A DNA stretch of 11,739 bases from positions 1 through 11,739 of the forward strand of contig CAZYCC010000043.1 in NCBI GenBank assembly GCA_964645985.1, given 5' to 3'. Shown in pieces: positions 1 through 5,907 of this stretch (its first letter is position 1; every line of letters begins with the position of its first letter). Source of the DNA: CAZYCC01 sp964645985 (GTDB lineage: Bacteria; Bacillota; Clostridia; Oscillospirales; CAG-272). Made by a program: the position numbers and the translations under genes. A model generated the notes under the pieces. The model made no database searches. It saw only the letters and a list, made by a program, of their open reading frames with translations, and was not told the DNA's origin.

Positions 1-38
1 TCGCTGTCTCTTGCGCTGCGCGTTTTCTTGCGCTTCAT
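1..38 (-). CDS. Possible N-terminus of a minus-strand gene leaving the left edge
   Basis: Read on the minus strand, an ATG at 38-36 opens a frame that stays open to the window edge and encodes MKRKKTRSARDS. Its ATGA overlaps the stop of a short upstream frame (TGA at 37-35), a common arrangement for coupled genes. A second ATG at 42-40, in another frame, gives MNEAQENAQRKRQR and is also open to the edge. Neither has a clear Shine-Dalgarno. Only about a dozen codons are visible, so no function can be assigned and the choice of frame is open. Low confidence. Confidence 0.2.
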   Translation of the reverse strand, partial: MKRKKTRSARDS

Positions 39-198
39 TCATTTCTCGCGTCCTGGCGGCAGACAGAATCGACGAAATTGCCGTGTCGCAGCAGCCGTCG
101 CGAATCAAGATCCCTCGCGAACTCTTCTATCTCCTTTGCGGTGGCAGATGTTATTTTCTCTCAAAACTTTGAAAAATCACTTTTCGGTCTTCCTTCAT
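35..198 (-). pseudogene. Possible short minus-strand gene, broken by one frameshift
   Basis: An ATG at 198-196, preceded by an AGGA-type Shine-Dalgarno about 10 bases upstream, encodes a 15-residue peptide (MKEDRKVIFQSFERK) that stops at 153-151. In the -1 frame a protein-like stretch of 41 codons (160-35) begins right there; it reads ITSATAKEIEEFARD and ends DSVCRQDARNE, but has no usable start of its own. One extra A in the A-run at 154-157 would join them into a 54-residue protein that ends in an ATGA overlap with the frame at 38. This could be a decayed gene, a sequencing or assembly error, or chance. No family is recognised. Confidence 0.2.
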
Positions 199-230
199 TC
201 AAATTTTCCTCATTTTTTGGTCAAAATCCC

Positions 231-259
231 TTGCATTGTTCTTCGAGATGTGGTAAAAT
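231..259 (+). promoter_or_regulatory. Sigma-A-type promoter with extended -10
   Basis: TTGCAT (231-236) and TAAAAT (254-259) are separated by 17 bases, and a TG dinucleotide at 251-252 gives an extended -10. The site lies in the AT-rich block 140-280, which contrasts with the GC-rich surroundings. Transcription would start near 266 and run toward the gene at 637, leaving a leader of roughly 370 nt unless a nearer promoter is used. Confidence 0.6.
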
Positions 260-594
260 GGTTTCGTGATTTTTTCGTCGGGGCGGCAACACTTCCTCTC
301 TCGCGCCGCTCTCCTCGCGGCATCGCACCGTTCCCTCGCGCAAGGGCGGGGGGGTTGTGGGGCTCTGCAGGTCTACTGCTCTTATCGCGCGAACCGTTGC
401 GCGCGGAGTCGCTTTCGATCGCGGGCTTTGTGCGCGAGAGCTTCTTCGCGGTAGGATCGCTCCATATCGCTCGTGTTTTCGCCGCCCATCGCGCACCGCA
501 CGAGTTGATTGCCCCCACGCCACGAGGCGCCGCGCTTCTTGCGGCTACCGATCTTCTACCGCGTCATCGACGCTTTCTCTCTTTCTTCATCTTA
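260..594. other. Gene-free GC-rich leader or intergenic stretch
   Basis: No convincing coding region is visible on either strand. Several frames are open, including one that runs from 28 into the gene at 637, but all are rich in Arg, Ala, Ser and Pro and have no ribosome-binding site, as expected by chance at this GC content. I recognised no riboswitch, T-box or small RNA consensus and no rho-independent terminator. If the promoter at 231-259 is active, this stretch is the 5' leader of the gene at 637. Confidence 0.45.
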
Positions 595-600
595 TATAAT
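595..600 (+). promoter_or_regulatory. Perfect -10 box TATAAT, without a good -35
   Basis: TATAAT sits 36 bases before the ATG at 637. The best match about 17 bases upstream is only a T/C-rich tract (571-579). If it is used, transcription starts near 607 and gives a short leader carrying the Shine-Dalgarno at 618-627. It would also rule out the alternative start ATG at 601, which directly abuts this box. Confidence 0.35.
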
Positions 601-617
601 ATGCGGTTTTTGCCTTT

Positions 618-627
618 GGAGAAGGGG
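618..627 (+). promoter_or_regulatory. Ribosome-binding site that selects the start at 637
   Basis: GGAGAAGGGG lies nine bases before the ATG at 637. The in-frame ATG at 601 has no such site upstream, so this element decides the start of the small hypothetical gene. Confidence 0.55.
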
Positions 628-636
628 TGGAGCGGG

Positions 637-1023
637 ATGGAGGCGGGGCGCGGAGAGCTGCGCGAGGACTACCGCACAGGGCGCAAGATCGGCAAGATCA
701 GCCTCGGAGCGCGCTGCTTTTACCTGCGCACTCCGCGCGCCGTCTACTACATCCCGTACGGGCGTGTGACGCGCTACTTTCGGCGGGTGCGGGGTGTCCC
801 GGCGGCGCTCTGCTGCGCGAGGGGAGAATTTCGCATGGAGCATTTCGTCATCTGCGGGGAGGAGGGGGAGCTCGCGGAGGTAGAGCTGCCCGGCAAGCAG
901 GCGGCGCTTGTCTTAATGGAATGTATGGAGCGGCGCGCCCCGCAGGCACTCGCCGGCAAGCCCCCCGAGGAATCCCCCGCCGAGATCGCCGACGCCTCCC
1001 CGGCTCTCGACACGCCCGCGTAA
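637..1023 (+). CDS. Small conserved-looking hypothetical protein (128 aa)
   Basis: Encodes a 128-residue soluble protein without signal peptide or membrane segment. The central part has the look of a compact beta-rich domain: GRKIGKISLGARCFYLRT, then YYIPYGRVTRYFRRVRG, then a Cys-containing strand pair (ALCCARG, HFVICGEEGELAEVELPG) and a C-terminal helix (ALVLMECMERRAPQ). The IPY/FRR/ICGEDGE-like pattern resembles small hypothetical proteins I associate with Clostridia, possibly PH-like, but I cannot name the family. The tail after about residue 105 is Pro/Ala/Glu-rich and probably disordered. The start at 637 is chosen for its Shine-Dalgarno; ATG 601 would add 12 residues. It appears monocistronic: the next gene begins over 200 bases later, and 1024-1237 holds only a weak 6-bp hairpin (1100-1117) without a T-tract. 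Confidence 0.7.
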   Translation: MEAGRGELREDYRTGRKIGKISLGARCFYLRTPRAVYYIPYGRVTRYFRRVRGVPAALCCARGEFRMEHFVICGEEGELAEVELPGKQAALVLMECMERRAPQALAGKPPEESPAEIADASPALDTPA

Positions 1024-1237
1024 TCTTTCCGGTAAATCACGCCGCCCACATCGCCCGCGGCATTCCGCTACCGCGAAACACTCACGCCGTTTCCCCGTTC
1101 TCGCTCTTTCAAGCGAGGCGAATCGTAGTGCGCCCTCACTCCTCCCGCTTCCGCGAGTGTGCTGTGCAGCTTTCTGATTCTGCCTATCCTACGTGAGCCT
1201 CTTATTTTCCGGTTCGCCAACTGATTTATTCTGCGAT

Positions 1238-1819
1238 ATGGCCCCCACACCCCCCATTCCCTTGCCACCCATACCGCCACCGCCGGTAACGCCGCCAGAC
1301 GCGCTTTCGCGCGTGCTGATGTCTTTTTCGCGGTACTATAACATCGAGCGAGGGGAAGTGGAGGCGCCGTTCGCTGCGGAGGCGGTCTTCCACTCGCACG
1401 AGGAGCAGTATTTTTTGACGAAACGCGCGAAGCTCGCCGAGGCGGAGTCCAACGAGTATGTCTTCTTCGCGACGGTTGATCTGCTCGACCGCTCCGAGAT
1501 AGAGCGCCTCGATAAGGCCGCTTGGGAGCGGGGTCTTTCGCGCGTTTCGCCCCACCCCGACCATCGCAACACCGACATCGCCCTCGTCGTCCTCGCGCGG
1601 GAGATTACCCCCGACGCGCGGGAGTTTATTTCACACAGCAAGCACTACAAGAGTTACTATTTCACATTCCAAGGCTGGAGCCACTACCGTTTGGTTGCTC
1701 TGGAGGCAAGCACGGGAGAGCTGCTGTCTAACCGCCACGGCAAGGATCTCGCGCGCCTTCTTCGCAATAGTTCGAGCGCGGGTGCAAACCCAAAATCCCA
1801 AAACAAAAAAAGAAGGTGA
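1238..1819 (+). CDS. Conserved hypothetical protein preceding cstA (193 aa)
   Basis: Encodes a soluble, probably cytoplasmic protein. Residues 1-20 are almost all Pro, Thr and Ile (PPIPLPPIPPPPVTPP), a low-complexity leader. The globular part begins near residue 22 (ALSRVLMSFSRYYNIERG) and contains distinctive blocks: FHSHEEQYFL, AESNEYVFFA, LDKAAWERGLSRV.PH.DHRNTDI, and HYKSYYFTFQGWSHYRLVALE near the C-terminus. The Lys-rich end (QNKKRR) runs into the cstA ribosome-binding site. I believe this pattern belongs to a DUF found beside cstA-type genes in Firmicutes, but I assign no function. Start is uncertain: ATG 1238 is used because the domain begins upstream of ATG 1319; GTG 1193 is also in frame and none has a Shine-Dalgarno. 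The ten-base gap to cstA suggests co-transcription and a role linked to the transporter. Confidence 0.8.
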   Translation: MAPTPPIPLPPIPPPPVTPPDALSRVLMSFSRYYNIERGEVEAPFAAEAVFHSHEEQYFLTKRAKLAEAESNEYVFFATVDLLDRSEIERLDKAAWERGLSRVSPHPDHRNTDIALVVLAREITPDAREFISHSKHYKSYYFTFQGWSHYRLVALEASTGELLSNRHGKDLARLLRNSSSAGANPKSQNKKRR

Positions 1820-1828
1820 AAACGTGTC

Positions 1829-3547
1829 ATGACCGCAATTCTCATTATCGTTGCCGCCGTTGTGCTGCTGGTTCTGGGCTATGTCTTCTATGGCTCGTGG
1901 CTAGCGAAACAATGGGGGATCGATCCGAATCGGAAGACGCCCGCCGTTGAGATGGAGGACGGGGTCGACTACGTCCCGGCGAAACCCGCCGTGCTGATGG
2001 GTCACCACTTTTCCTCAATCGCCGGCGCGGGGCCGATTAACGGTCCCATTCAAGCCTCGGTCTTCGGCTGGCTGCCCGTTTTCCTGTGGTGCGTCATCGG
2101 CGGTATATTCTTTGGCGGACTGCAGGACTTCGGCTCGCTCTTTGCCTCGATTCGCCACGGCGGCAAATCGGTGGGCGAAATCATCAAGGACTCCATGGGT
2201 CCGCGCGCGAAGAAGCTGTTCATCATCTTCGCACTGCTCGTTCTGATTCTGGTGATTGCCTCCTTCGTCAATGTCGTCGCGGGAACGTTCGCGGCGCCGG
2301 AGGGTGCTCCGTTCGGCTTCACGACCAGCCCCACCGGAAACCAGACGACGGCGATCATCTCGGTGCTCTTCGTTGTCCTCGCGATTATCTACGGCCTGCT
2401 GACCAACCGCGCCGGGATGAAAACCCTCCCCGCGACGATCATCGGCATCGTCGGGATTATCGGCGTCGTCATTTTGGGGCTGAATGTCGGCTTCTCGATG
2501 GGGCGCATCCCGTGGATCGTCGCGATCGGCGCCTACATCGTCATCGCCTCGCTCGTCCCGGTCTGGATTCTGCTTCAGCCGCGCGATTACCTCTCGTCCT
2601 ACCTGCTTTACGCGATGATGGGCGTTGCCATCGTCGGCATCTTCTTCTCGGGCTTTGCCGGCACGGCAACATTCGAGATCCCCGCCTTCACCGGCTGGTC
2701 GACCTCGATCGGCACGCTCTTCCCCGCGCTGTTTATCACGGTGGCGTGCGGTGCCTGCTCGGGCTTCCACAGCCTGATCGCGACCGGAACCTCCTCCAAG
2801 CAGCTGGACAATGAGGCACACGCGAAACCGATCGGCTACGGCTCGATGCTCATTGAGTCGGCGCTCGGCATCATCTCGCTGATCGCCGTCGGTATGGTGT
2901 TCAAAACCTACACGAGCAATGGGTTCGGCTCGCCCTCTGCTGCCTTCGCCGCCGGTATTGCGACGATGTTCAGCACCGATGGAACGGCGGTATACAACAC
3001 GATCTACGCGCTTCTCACCCTCTCGGTCTCGGTCTTTGCGCTGACCTCGCTCGACACCGGCACGCGCCTGTCGCGCTTTATGTTCAGCGAGCTCTTCCTC
3101 AAGGAGGGCGAAGCCAGCTACAAAGACGCGAAGGGTATTCGCAAGGTTCTCGCCTTCCCGCTCACCGGGACGCTACTGATGGTCGTCATCGGCTGCGTGC
3201 TTGGAGGTCTCTCGCTCTCGCAAATCTGGGGTCTCTTCGGCGCCGCCAACCAGCTGCTCGCCGGCATCGCCCTGCTTGCGGTCTGCGCGTGGCTCGGCAA
3301 CGTCGGGAAGAACAACAAGATGTTCTACTTCCCGATGGCGTTCATGCTCGTCGCGACCATTACCAGCCTCGTCATCACGATCGTCACTAAGATCAAGATG
3401 ATCGCCGGCCTTGCCGCGACGCCCGCCGCCTGGGGCGACTGGTTCCAGCTGATCTTCGCCGCCGCGATGGTGGTGCTCGCCGTCATCCTCGTGGTCGAGG
3501 GCGTGCAAACCCTCTTCAAGAAAAAACCCGAGAAGGCGGCAGCCTGA
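1829..3547 (+). CDS. cstA: CstA-family carbon starvation / pyruvate transporter
   Basis: Integral membrane transporter of the CstA family, whose Escherichia coli members (CstA, BtsT) take up pyruvate and, less certainly, peptides. At 572 residues it is the shorter form seen in anaerobic Firmicutes; E. coli members exceed 700. Visible family features are an N-terminal membrane helix (residues 2-20), the signature GHHFSSIAGAGPINGPI at 58-74, the following GGLQDFGSLFASIRHGGKS block, many hydrophobic helices, and SLDTGTRLSR at 407-415, which belongs to the C-terminal half. It ends in a Lys-rich cytoplasmic tail (FKKKPEKAAA). A Shine-Dalgarno (AAGG near 1813-1816) overlaps the end of the upstream gene, ten bases before this start, so the pair looks translationally linked. 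A strong terminator follows. Family assignment is secure; the transported substrate is not proven by sequence. Confidence 0.97.
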   Translation: MTAILIIVAAVVLLVLGYVFYGSWLAKQWGIDPNRKTPAVEMEDGVDYVPAKPAVLMGHHFSSIAGAGPINGPIQASVFGWLPVFLWCVIGGIFFGGLQDFGSLFASIRHGGKSVGEIIKDSMGPRAKKLFIIFALLVLILVIASFVNVVAGTFAAPEGAPFGFTTSPTGNQTTAIISVLFVVLAIIYGLLTNRAGMKTLPATIIGIVGIIGVVILGLNVGFSMGRIPWIVAIGAYIVIASLVPVWILLQPRDYLSSYLLYAMMGVAIVGIFFSGFAGTATFEIPAFTGWSTSIGTLFPALFITVACGACSGFHSLIATGTSSKQLDNEAHAKPIGYGSMLIESALGIISLIAVGMVFKTYTSNGFGSPSAAFAAGIATMFSTDGTAVYNTIYALLTLSVSVFALTSLDTGTRLSRFMFSELFLKEGEASYKDAKGIRKVLAFPLTGTLLMVVIGCVLGGLSLSQIWGLFGAANQLLAGIALLAVCAWLGNVGKNNKMFYFPMAFMLVATITSLVITIVTKIKMIAGLAATPAAWGDWFQLIFAAAMVVLAVILVVEGVQTLFKKKPEKAAA

Positions 3548-3582
3548 TCAAGGCCCCTCCGGCAACCGTGCTCGATAATTGC

Positions 3583-3613
3583 AAAAAAGAACCCGCGCTG
3601 CGGGTTCTTTTTG
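3583..3613. terminator. Rho-independent terminator after cstA
   Basis: Perfect 8-bp stem GAACCCGC/GCGGGTTC (3589-3596, 3600-3607) with a GCT loop, extended by an A-tract on the left and TTTTT on the right. The flanking A and T tracts make it work in either direction. It ends the hypothetical protein-cstA unit. Confidence 0.95.
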
Positions 3614-3655
3614 TAGGGAAGAAAAACATCATCGCCGAACTTTGCAAGCAGACGC

Positions 3656-3679
3656 GTACATCGCACCGGTGCAATCTAC
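3656..3679. promoter_or_regulatory. 24-bp imperfect inverted repeat, possible operator
   Basis: GTACATCGCACC (3656-3667) is followed directly by GGTGCAATCTAC (3668-3679); ten of twelve positions pair, including the perfect core GCACCGGTGC. There is no loop beyond the central bases, which suits a dimeric protein-binding site better than an RNA hairpin. It lies just upstream of the Shine-Dalgarno at 3684. No regulator is implied by its sequence. Confidence 0.3.
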
Positions 3680-3697
3680 AAGTAGGAGGAACGAATC

Positions 3698-3793
3698 GTG
3701 CGGAAGGGAAGTTTTGACAAGAGAACGGGAGTAGCCCGGCGCGCACCACCTCAGAGTCGGGGCAGGACCGACTGCGGGGAGTCGCGCAAATGA
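3698..3793 (+). CDS. Possible 31-residue small ORF with strong Shine-Dalgarno
   Basis: GTG at 3698 is preceded by TAGGAGGA (3683-3690) at a spacing of seven bases, among the best ribosome-binding sites of the window. The frame encodes a basic 31-residue peptide beginning MRKGSFDKRTGVARR and ending DCGESRK, with TGA at 3791-3793. The composition is not clearly protein-like, and the frame overlaps the nested hairpin at 3739-3787, so the Shine-Dalgarno may be a coincidence or the region a leader peptide. No promoter is evident in front of it. Confidence 0.2.
   Translation: MRKGSFDKRTGVARRAPPQSRGRTDCGESRK
3739..3787 (+). other. Nested hairpin in the intergenic region
   Basis: An outer stem GCGCG-c-AC (3739-3746) pairs with GTCGCGC (3781-3787), and an inner stem AGTCGG/CCGACT (3755-3760, 3768-3773) closes a 7-base loop; an internal loop separates them. 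No T-tract follows, so it is not a terminator. It could be part of a structured RNA. I could not match it to a known class. Confidence 0.3.
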
Positions 3794-3872
3794 TTTTTGC
3801 AAGAGAGAACGAATAAGCACGTCGCATGCCGCGCAATCGCCCTCCTCTTCCTGAAAAATTCACGAAATTTTC

Positions 3873-3901
3873 TTACTTTTCCCCGGATTTTGTGCTACAC
3901 T
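3873..3901 (+). promoter_or_regulatory. Promoter with extended -10 upstream of tsaE
   Basis: TACACT (3896-3901) with TG at 3893-3894 forms an extended -10; TTACTT (3873-3878) is a poor -35 at 17 bases. It sits in an AT-rich patch. Transcription would begin near 3908 and give a leader of about 40 nt before the tsaE start. Confidence 0.5.
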
Positions 3902-3935
3902 TTGTTTATCTATGCGCGCAGGTCCGCCGCGCGGC

Positions 3936-3941
3936 AGGAGG
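3936..3941 (+). promoter_or_regulatory. Ribosome-binding site that selects the GTG start of tsaE
   Basis: AGGAGG five bases before GTG 3947. The frame is open further upstream (to 3797), but nothing there has such a site and the promoter at 3873-3901 lies inside that extension. Confidence 0.75.
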
Positions 3942-3946
3942 ACGCC

Positions 3947-4705
3947 GTGGGAAAGATCATCACCCGCCCACTTTTCACCATGCTCTCCCGCAGCGAGCGC
4001 GACACCGCGCGCGCGGGGGAGGCTCTCGCGCGAGCGCTGCCTTTCCTACCGCAGAATATCGGCACCGTTCTCCCCGCCGCCGCGCGAGTAGGCGAGCGCG
4101 GCGCTTCCCCAGGCAAATCCGAGGAGCCGCCTCTCCCCTTGACCGACCGCTCCCCCTCACCCGGAATAGCTGCCGATATATCCGCCCCCGGCGAGGGCAG
4201 CGCGCTCTCCGATACCGACCTCGCAGCGGCGAATCTTCGCGCGTTCGTCGCGCTATATGGGGAGATGGGCGCGGGGAAGACCGCGTTTGTGCGCGGAATG
4301 GCGCGCCTTCTCGCGCCGGGCGCGGCGGTTTGCAGCCCGACCTATACCCTCGTCAATGAGTACCCGCGCGCGCGCGCGGCGCTACCGCCCCTGCGCCACC
4401 TCGATCTCTACCGCATCGAGGGGGAGGATGACCTCGCGTCGATCGGGTTTTTCGACTTCGTCTGCGAGGGGGTTGTCGTTGCGGAGTGGTGCGAGCGCAT
4501 CCCGGAGGATCTGCCGCTCCCCCGCATTAAGGTGCGCATCGAAACTCTCGGCGACCCCGCCGCTGCGGGGGAGGCTCCTCTTTCCAGGTATACCGGCATC
4601 GAAGAGGCCGACGAAGTATCTCCCGATCGCCCGAGCGATGACCCGGCGGGCGCTCTCCCGCGCCGCATCACTGCCCTATATCTTTCCCCGGAGGGCGAAC
4701 CGTGA
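3947..4705 (+). CDS. tsaE: TsaE, ATPase of tRNA t6A synthesis, with insertions (252 aa)
   Basis: P-loop ATPase that works with TsaB and TsaD to put threonylcarbamoyl on A37 of ANN-decoding tRNAs. Visible motifs are the Walker A GEMGAGKT at residues 105-112, SPTYTLVNEY at 130-139, HLDLYRI at 151-157, GFFDF at 167-171 and VVAEWCER at 177-184, all typical of the family. TsaE is usually about 150 residues. Here the first helix (SRSERDTARAGEALARALPF, 14-33) is separated from the Walker strand by some 60 Pro/Ser/Gly/Ala-rich residues, and a second insertion of roughly 35 residues follows GDP (202-204) near the C-terminus. Start GTG 3947 is fixed by AGGAGG. The stop overlaps the tsaB start by four bases (GTGA), so the two are coupled. 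Confidence 0.96.
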   Translation: MGKIITRPLFTMLSRSERDTARAGEALARALPFLPQNIGTVLPAAARVGERGASPGKSEEPPLPLTDRSPSPGIAADISAPGEGSALSDTDLAAANLRAFVALYGEMGAGKTAFVRGMARLLAPGAAVCSPTYTLVNEYPRARAALPPLRHLDLYRIEGEDDLASIGFFDFVCEGVVVAEWCERIPEDLPLPRIKVRIETLGDPAAAGEAPLSRYTGIEEADEVSPDRPSDDPAGALPRRITALYLSPEGEP

Positions 4706-5495
4706 ATATTCTCGCGCTGGACACCGGGACGGCAGTCGGCAGCGTCGCCGTCTTGCGCGAGGGCGCCGCTATCCCCCGGGGCGGTGCTCTCTTGGGCGAT
4801 AGCTCCGCGCTTTCTCACGGCGCCGCCCTCTCGCGCGGCGTGGAAATTCTCGGCGAGCTTGCTCTGCGCGGCAGCAGCCACAGCGAGAGCCTGCTCCCGG
4901 CGATAGATTTTCTCCTCACGACGCTGAAGATGACCCCGGACGACATCGATCTCTTCGCTGCGGCGGTGGGGCCGGGGTCGTTTACCGGGCTGCGCATCGG
5001 CGCTTGTACCGTCAAGGGGCTTGCCTTCGGGAGGGGCGTTCCCTGCGTCGGCGTGTCCTCGCTCGCGGCGATGGCGGAAAATGCCCGGGGTCTCACCGGC
5101 GTTCTTTGCCCGGCAATAGACGCGCGGAGGGATCGCGTCTACAACGCTATTTTTGCGGCGCGAGAGGGAGAAATCGTCCGCCTCACACCCGACCGCGTCC
5201 TCCCTATTGCGGATTTGCGCGCGGAGCTGCTGCGCGACCACGCCGCAGAGCCTCTCTTTCTCCTCGGAGATGCCGCCGACAAGCTTTCCGACGCGCTCGC
5301 CTCCCTCACACCAACTCCCACCCCGCCTGCGCTGCGCCTCCCCCTCGCGACCGGAGTCGCCGCGCTCGCGCTCCGCACTTATGAGTGTGCCTCCCTCGCG
5401 GAGCGCGCGGCCTTCACAGACGAGGCGCTCGCGCCAGTCTATCTGCGCCCCTCGCAGGCGGAGAGGGAGCTATCTCCCGCCTCCGCGCGCCTCGG
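4702..5495 (+). CDS. tsaB: TsaB, t6A synthesis scaffold; 3' end lost in the gap
   Basis: Partner of TsaD and TsaE in the bacterial t6A complex; a proteolytically inactive ASKHA-fold protein. Seen are MNILALDTGT at the start, SHSESLLPAID (59-69), VGPGSFTGLRIG (89-100), VSSLAAMA (118-125) and PAIDARRDRVY (137-147). The last readable part, APVYLRPSQAERE, matches the usual C-terminal end of TsaB, so only a short tail should be missing. About 30 extra Gly/Ala/Ser/Arg-rich residues (roughly 24-55) interrupt the first beta-hairpin, where TsaB normally continues straight to the HSE motif. Start is GTG 4702, overlapping the tsaE stop. The frame happens to stay open through the N run into rpiB; that apparent fusion is not real. 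Confidence 0.95.
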
Positions 5496-5595
5496 NNNNN
5501 NNNNNNNNNNNNNNNNNNNNNNNNNNNNNNNNNNNNNNNNNNNNNNNNNNNNNNNNNNNNNNNNNNNNNNNNNNNNNNNNNNNNNNNNNNNNNNN
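5496..5595. other. Assembly gap: run of 100 Ns
   Basis: Exactly 100 Ns, the conventional placeholder for a gap of unknown size. The true length must be larger: about 48 codons of the rpiB start (comparing with the E. coli protein) plus the tsaB tail and stop do not fit in 100 bases. Further genes, such as rimI, which often follows tsaB, could be hidden. Confidence 0.98.
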
Positions 5596-5907
5596 AAGCT
5601 TTGTCGCGCCCTCACCGAGAGGAGAGCGCGCTTCGGCATTCTCATCTGCGGAACCGGCGTGGGAATGAGCATCGCCGCCAATAAGCACGCCGGTATCCGC
5701 GCCGCCTGCTGCTCAGACTGCTTCAGCGCACGCCTAACGCGCGCCCACAACGACGCGAATGTTCTCTGCCTCGGCGCGCGCGTTGTTGGGGAAGGGCTCG
5801 CTGCGGACCTTGCCGACGTCTTCCTCACGACCCCCTTCGAGGGCGGGCGGCATATTCGCCGCGTGCAAATGCTCAACGCGCTTGACGAGACGAAATGCGC
5901 AAAATGA
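5596..5907 (+). CDS. rpiB: RpiB, ribose-5-phosphate isomerase B; 5' end lost in the gap
   Basis: Interconverts ribose 5-phosphate and ribulose 5-phosphate in the pentose phosphate pathway. The remaining 103 residues contain the family hallmarks: FGILICGTGVGMSIAANK with the catalytic-base Cys (fragment residue 18, equivalent to C66 of E. coli RpiB), GIRAACCSDCFSARLTRAHNDANVL with the conserved HND, LGARVVG, and FEGGRHIRRV. RpiB is about 145-150 residues, so roughly the first third, including the N-terminal GCDHAG-type motif, is missing. The 3' end overlaps the following glycosyltransferase gene. The LacA/LacB subunits of galactose-6-phosphate isomerase share the fold, but a single gene beside tsaB favours RpiB. 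Confidence 0.93.
   Translation, partial: KLCRALTERRARFGILICGTGVGMSIAANKHAGIRAACCSDCFSARLTRAHNDANVLCLGARVVGEGLAADLADVFLTTPFEGGRHIRRVQMLNALDETKCAK

Larger units (their letters stand above)
3614..3872. other. Gene-poor interval between the cstA terminator and the tsaE promoter
   Basis: No long gene is supported here. The stretch contains a 24-bp imperfect inverted repeat, a canonical Shine-Dalgarno followed by a 31-codon frame, and a nested hairpin, each listed separately. TTGACA at 3714-3719 has no matching -10. I recognise no tRNA, riboswitch or T-box consensus. Confidence 0.5.

Noticed and set aside
28..636. Open reading frame upstream of and in frame with the gene at 637
   Set aside because: Composition is not protein-like, no ribosome-binding site, and it crosses an AT-rich promoter region; long open frames are common by chance at this GC content.
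1100..1117. Hairpin CTCGCT/AGCGAG after the first small gene
   Set aside because: Six pairs with no following T-tract; too weak to call a terminator.
2015..2821. 268-codon minus-strand frame opposite cstA
   Set aside because: Asp/Arg-rich antisense shadow; cstA conservation explains the region.
3714..3719. TTGACA hexamer as a -35 box
   Set aside because: No acceptable -10 within 15-19 bases downstream; the sequence there is GC-rich.
3714..3790. T-box-like words (GGGAGTAG followed by CAGAG)
   Set aside because: The obligatory T-box sequence (TGGNACCGCG type) and terminator/antiterminator are absent, and the downstream gene is not a tRNA-charging or amino-acid gene.
4702..5907. Single fused TsaB-RpiB protein
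   Set aside because: The fusion depends on an arbitrary 100-N spacer; both halves are complete families elsewhere, and the RpiB N-terminus is missing.
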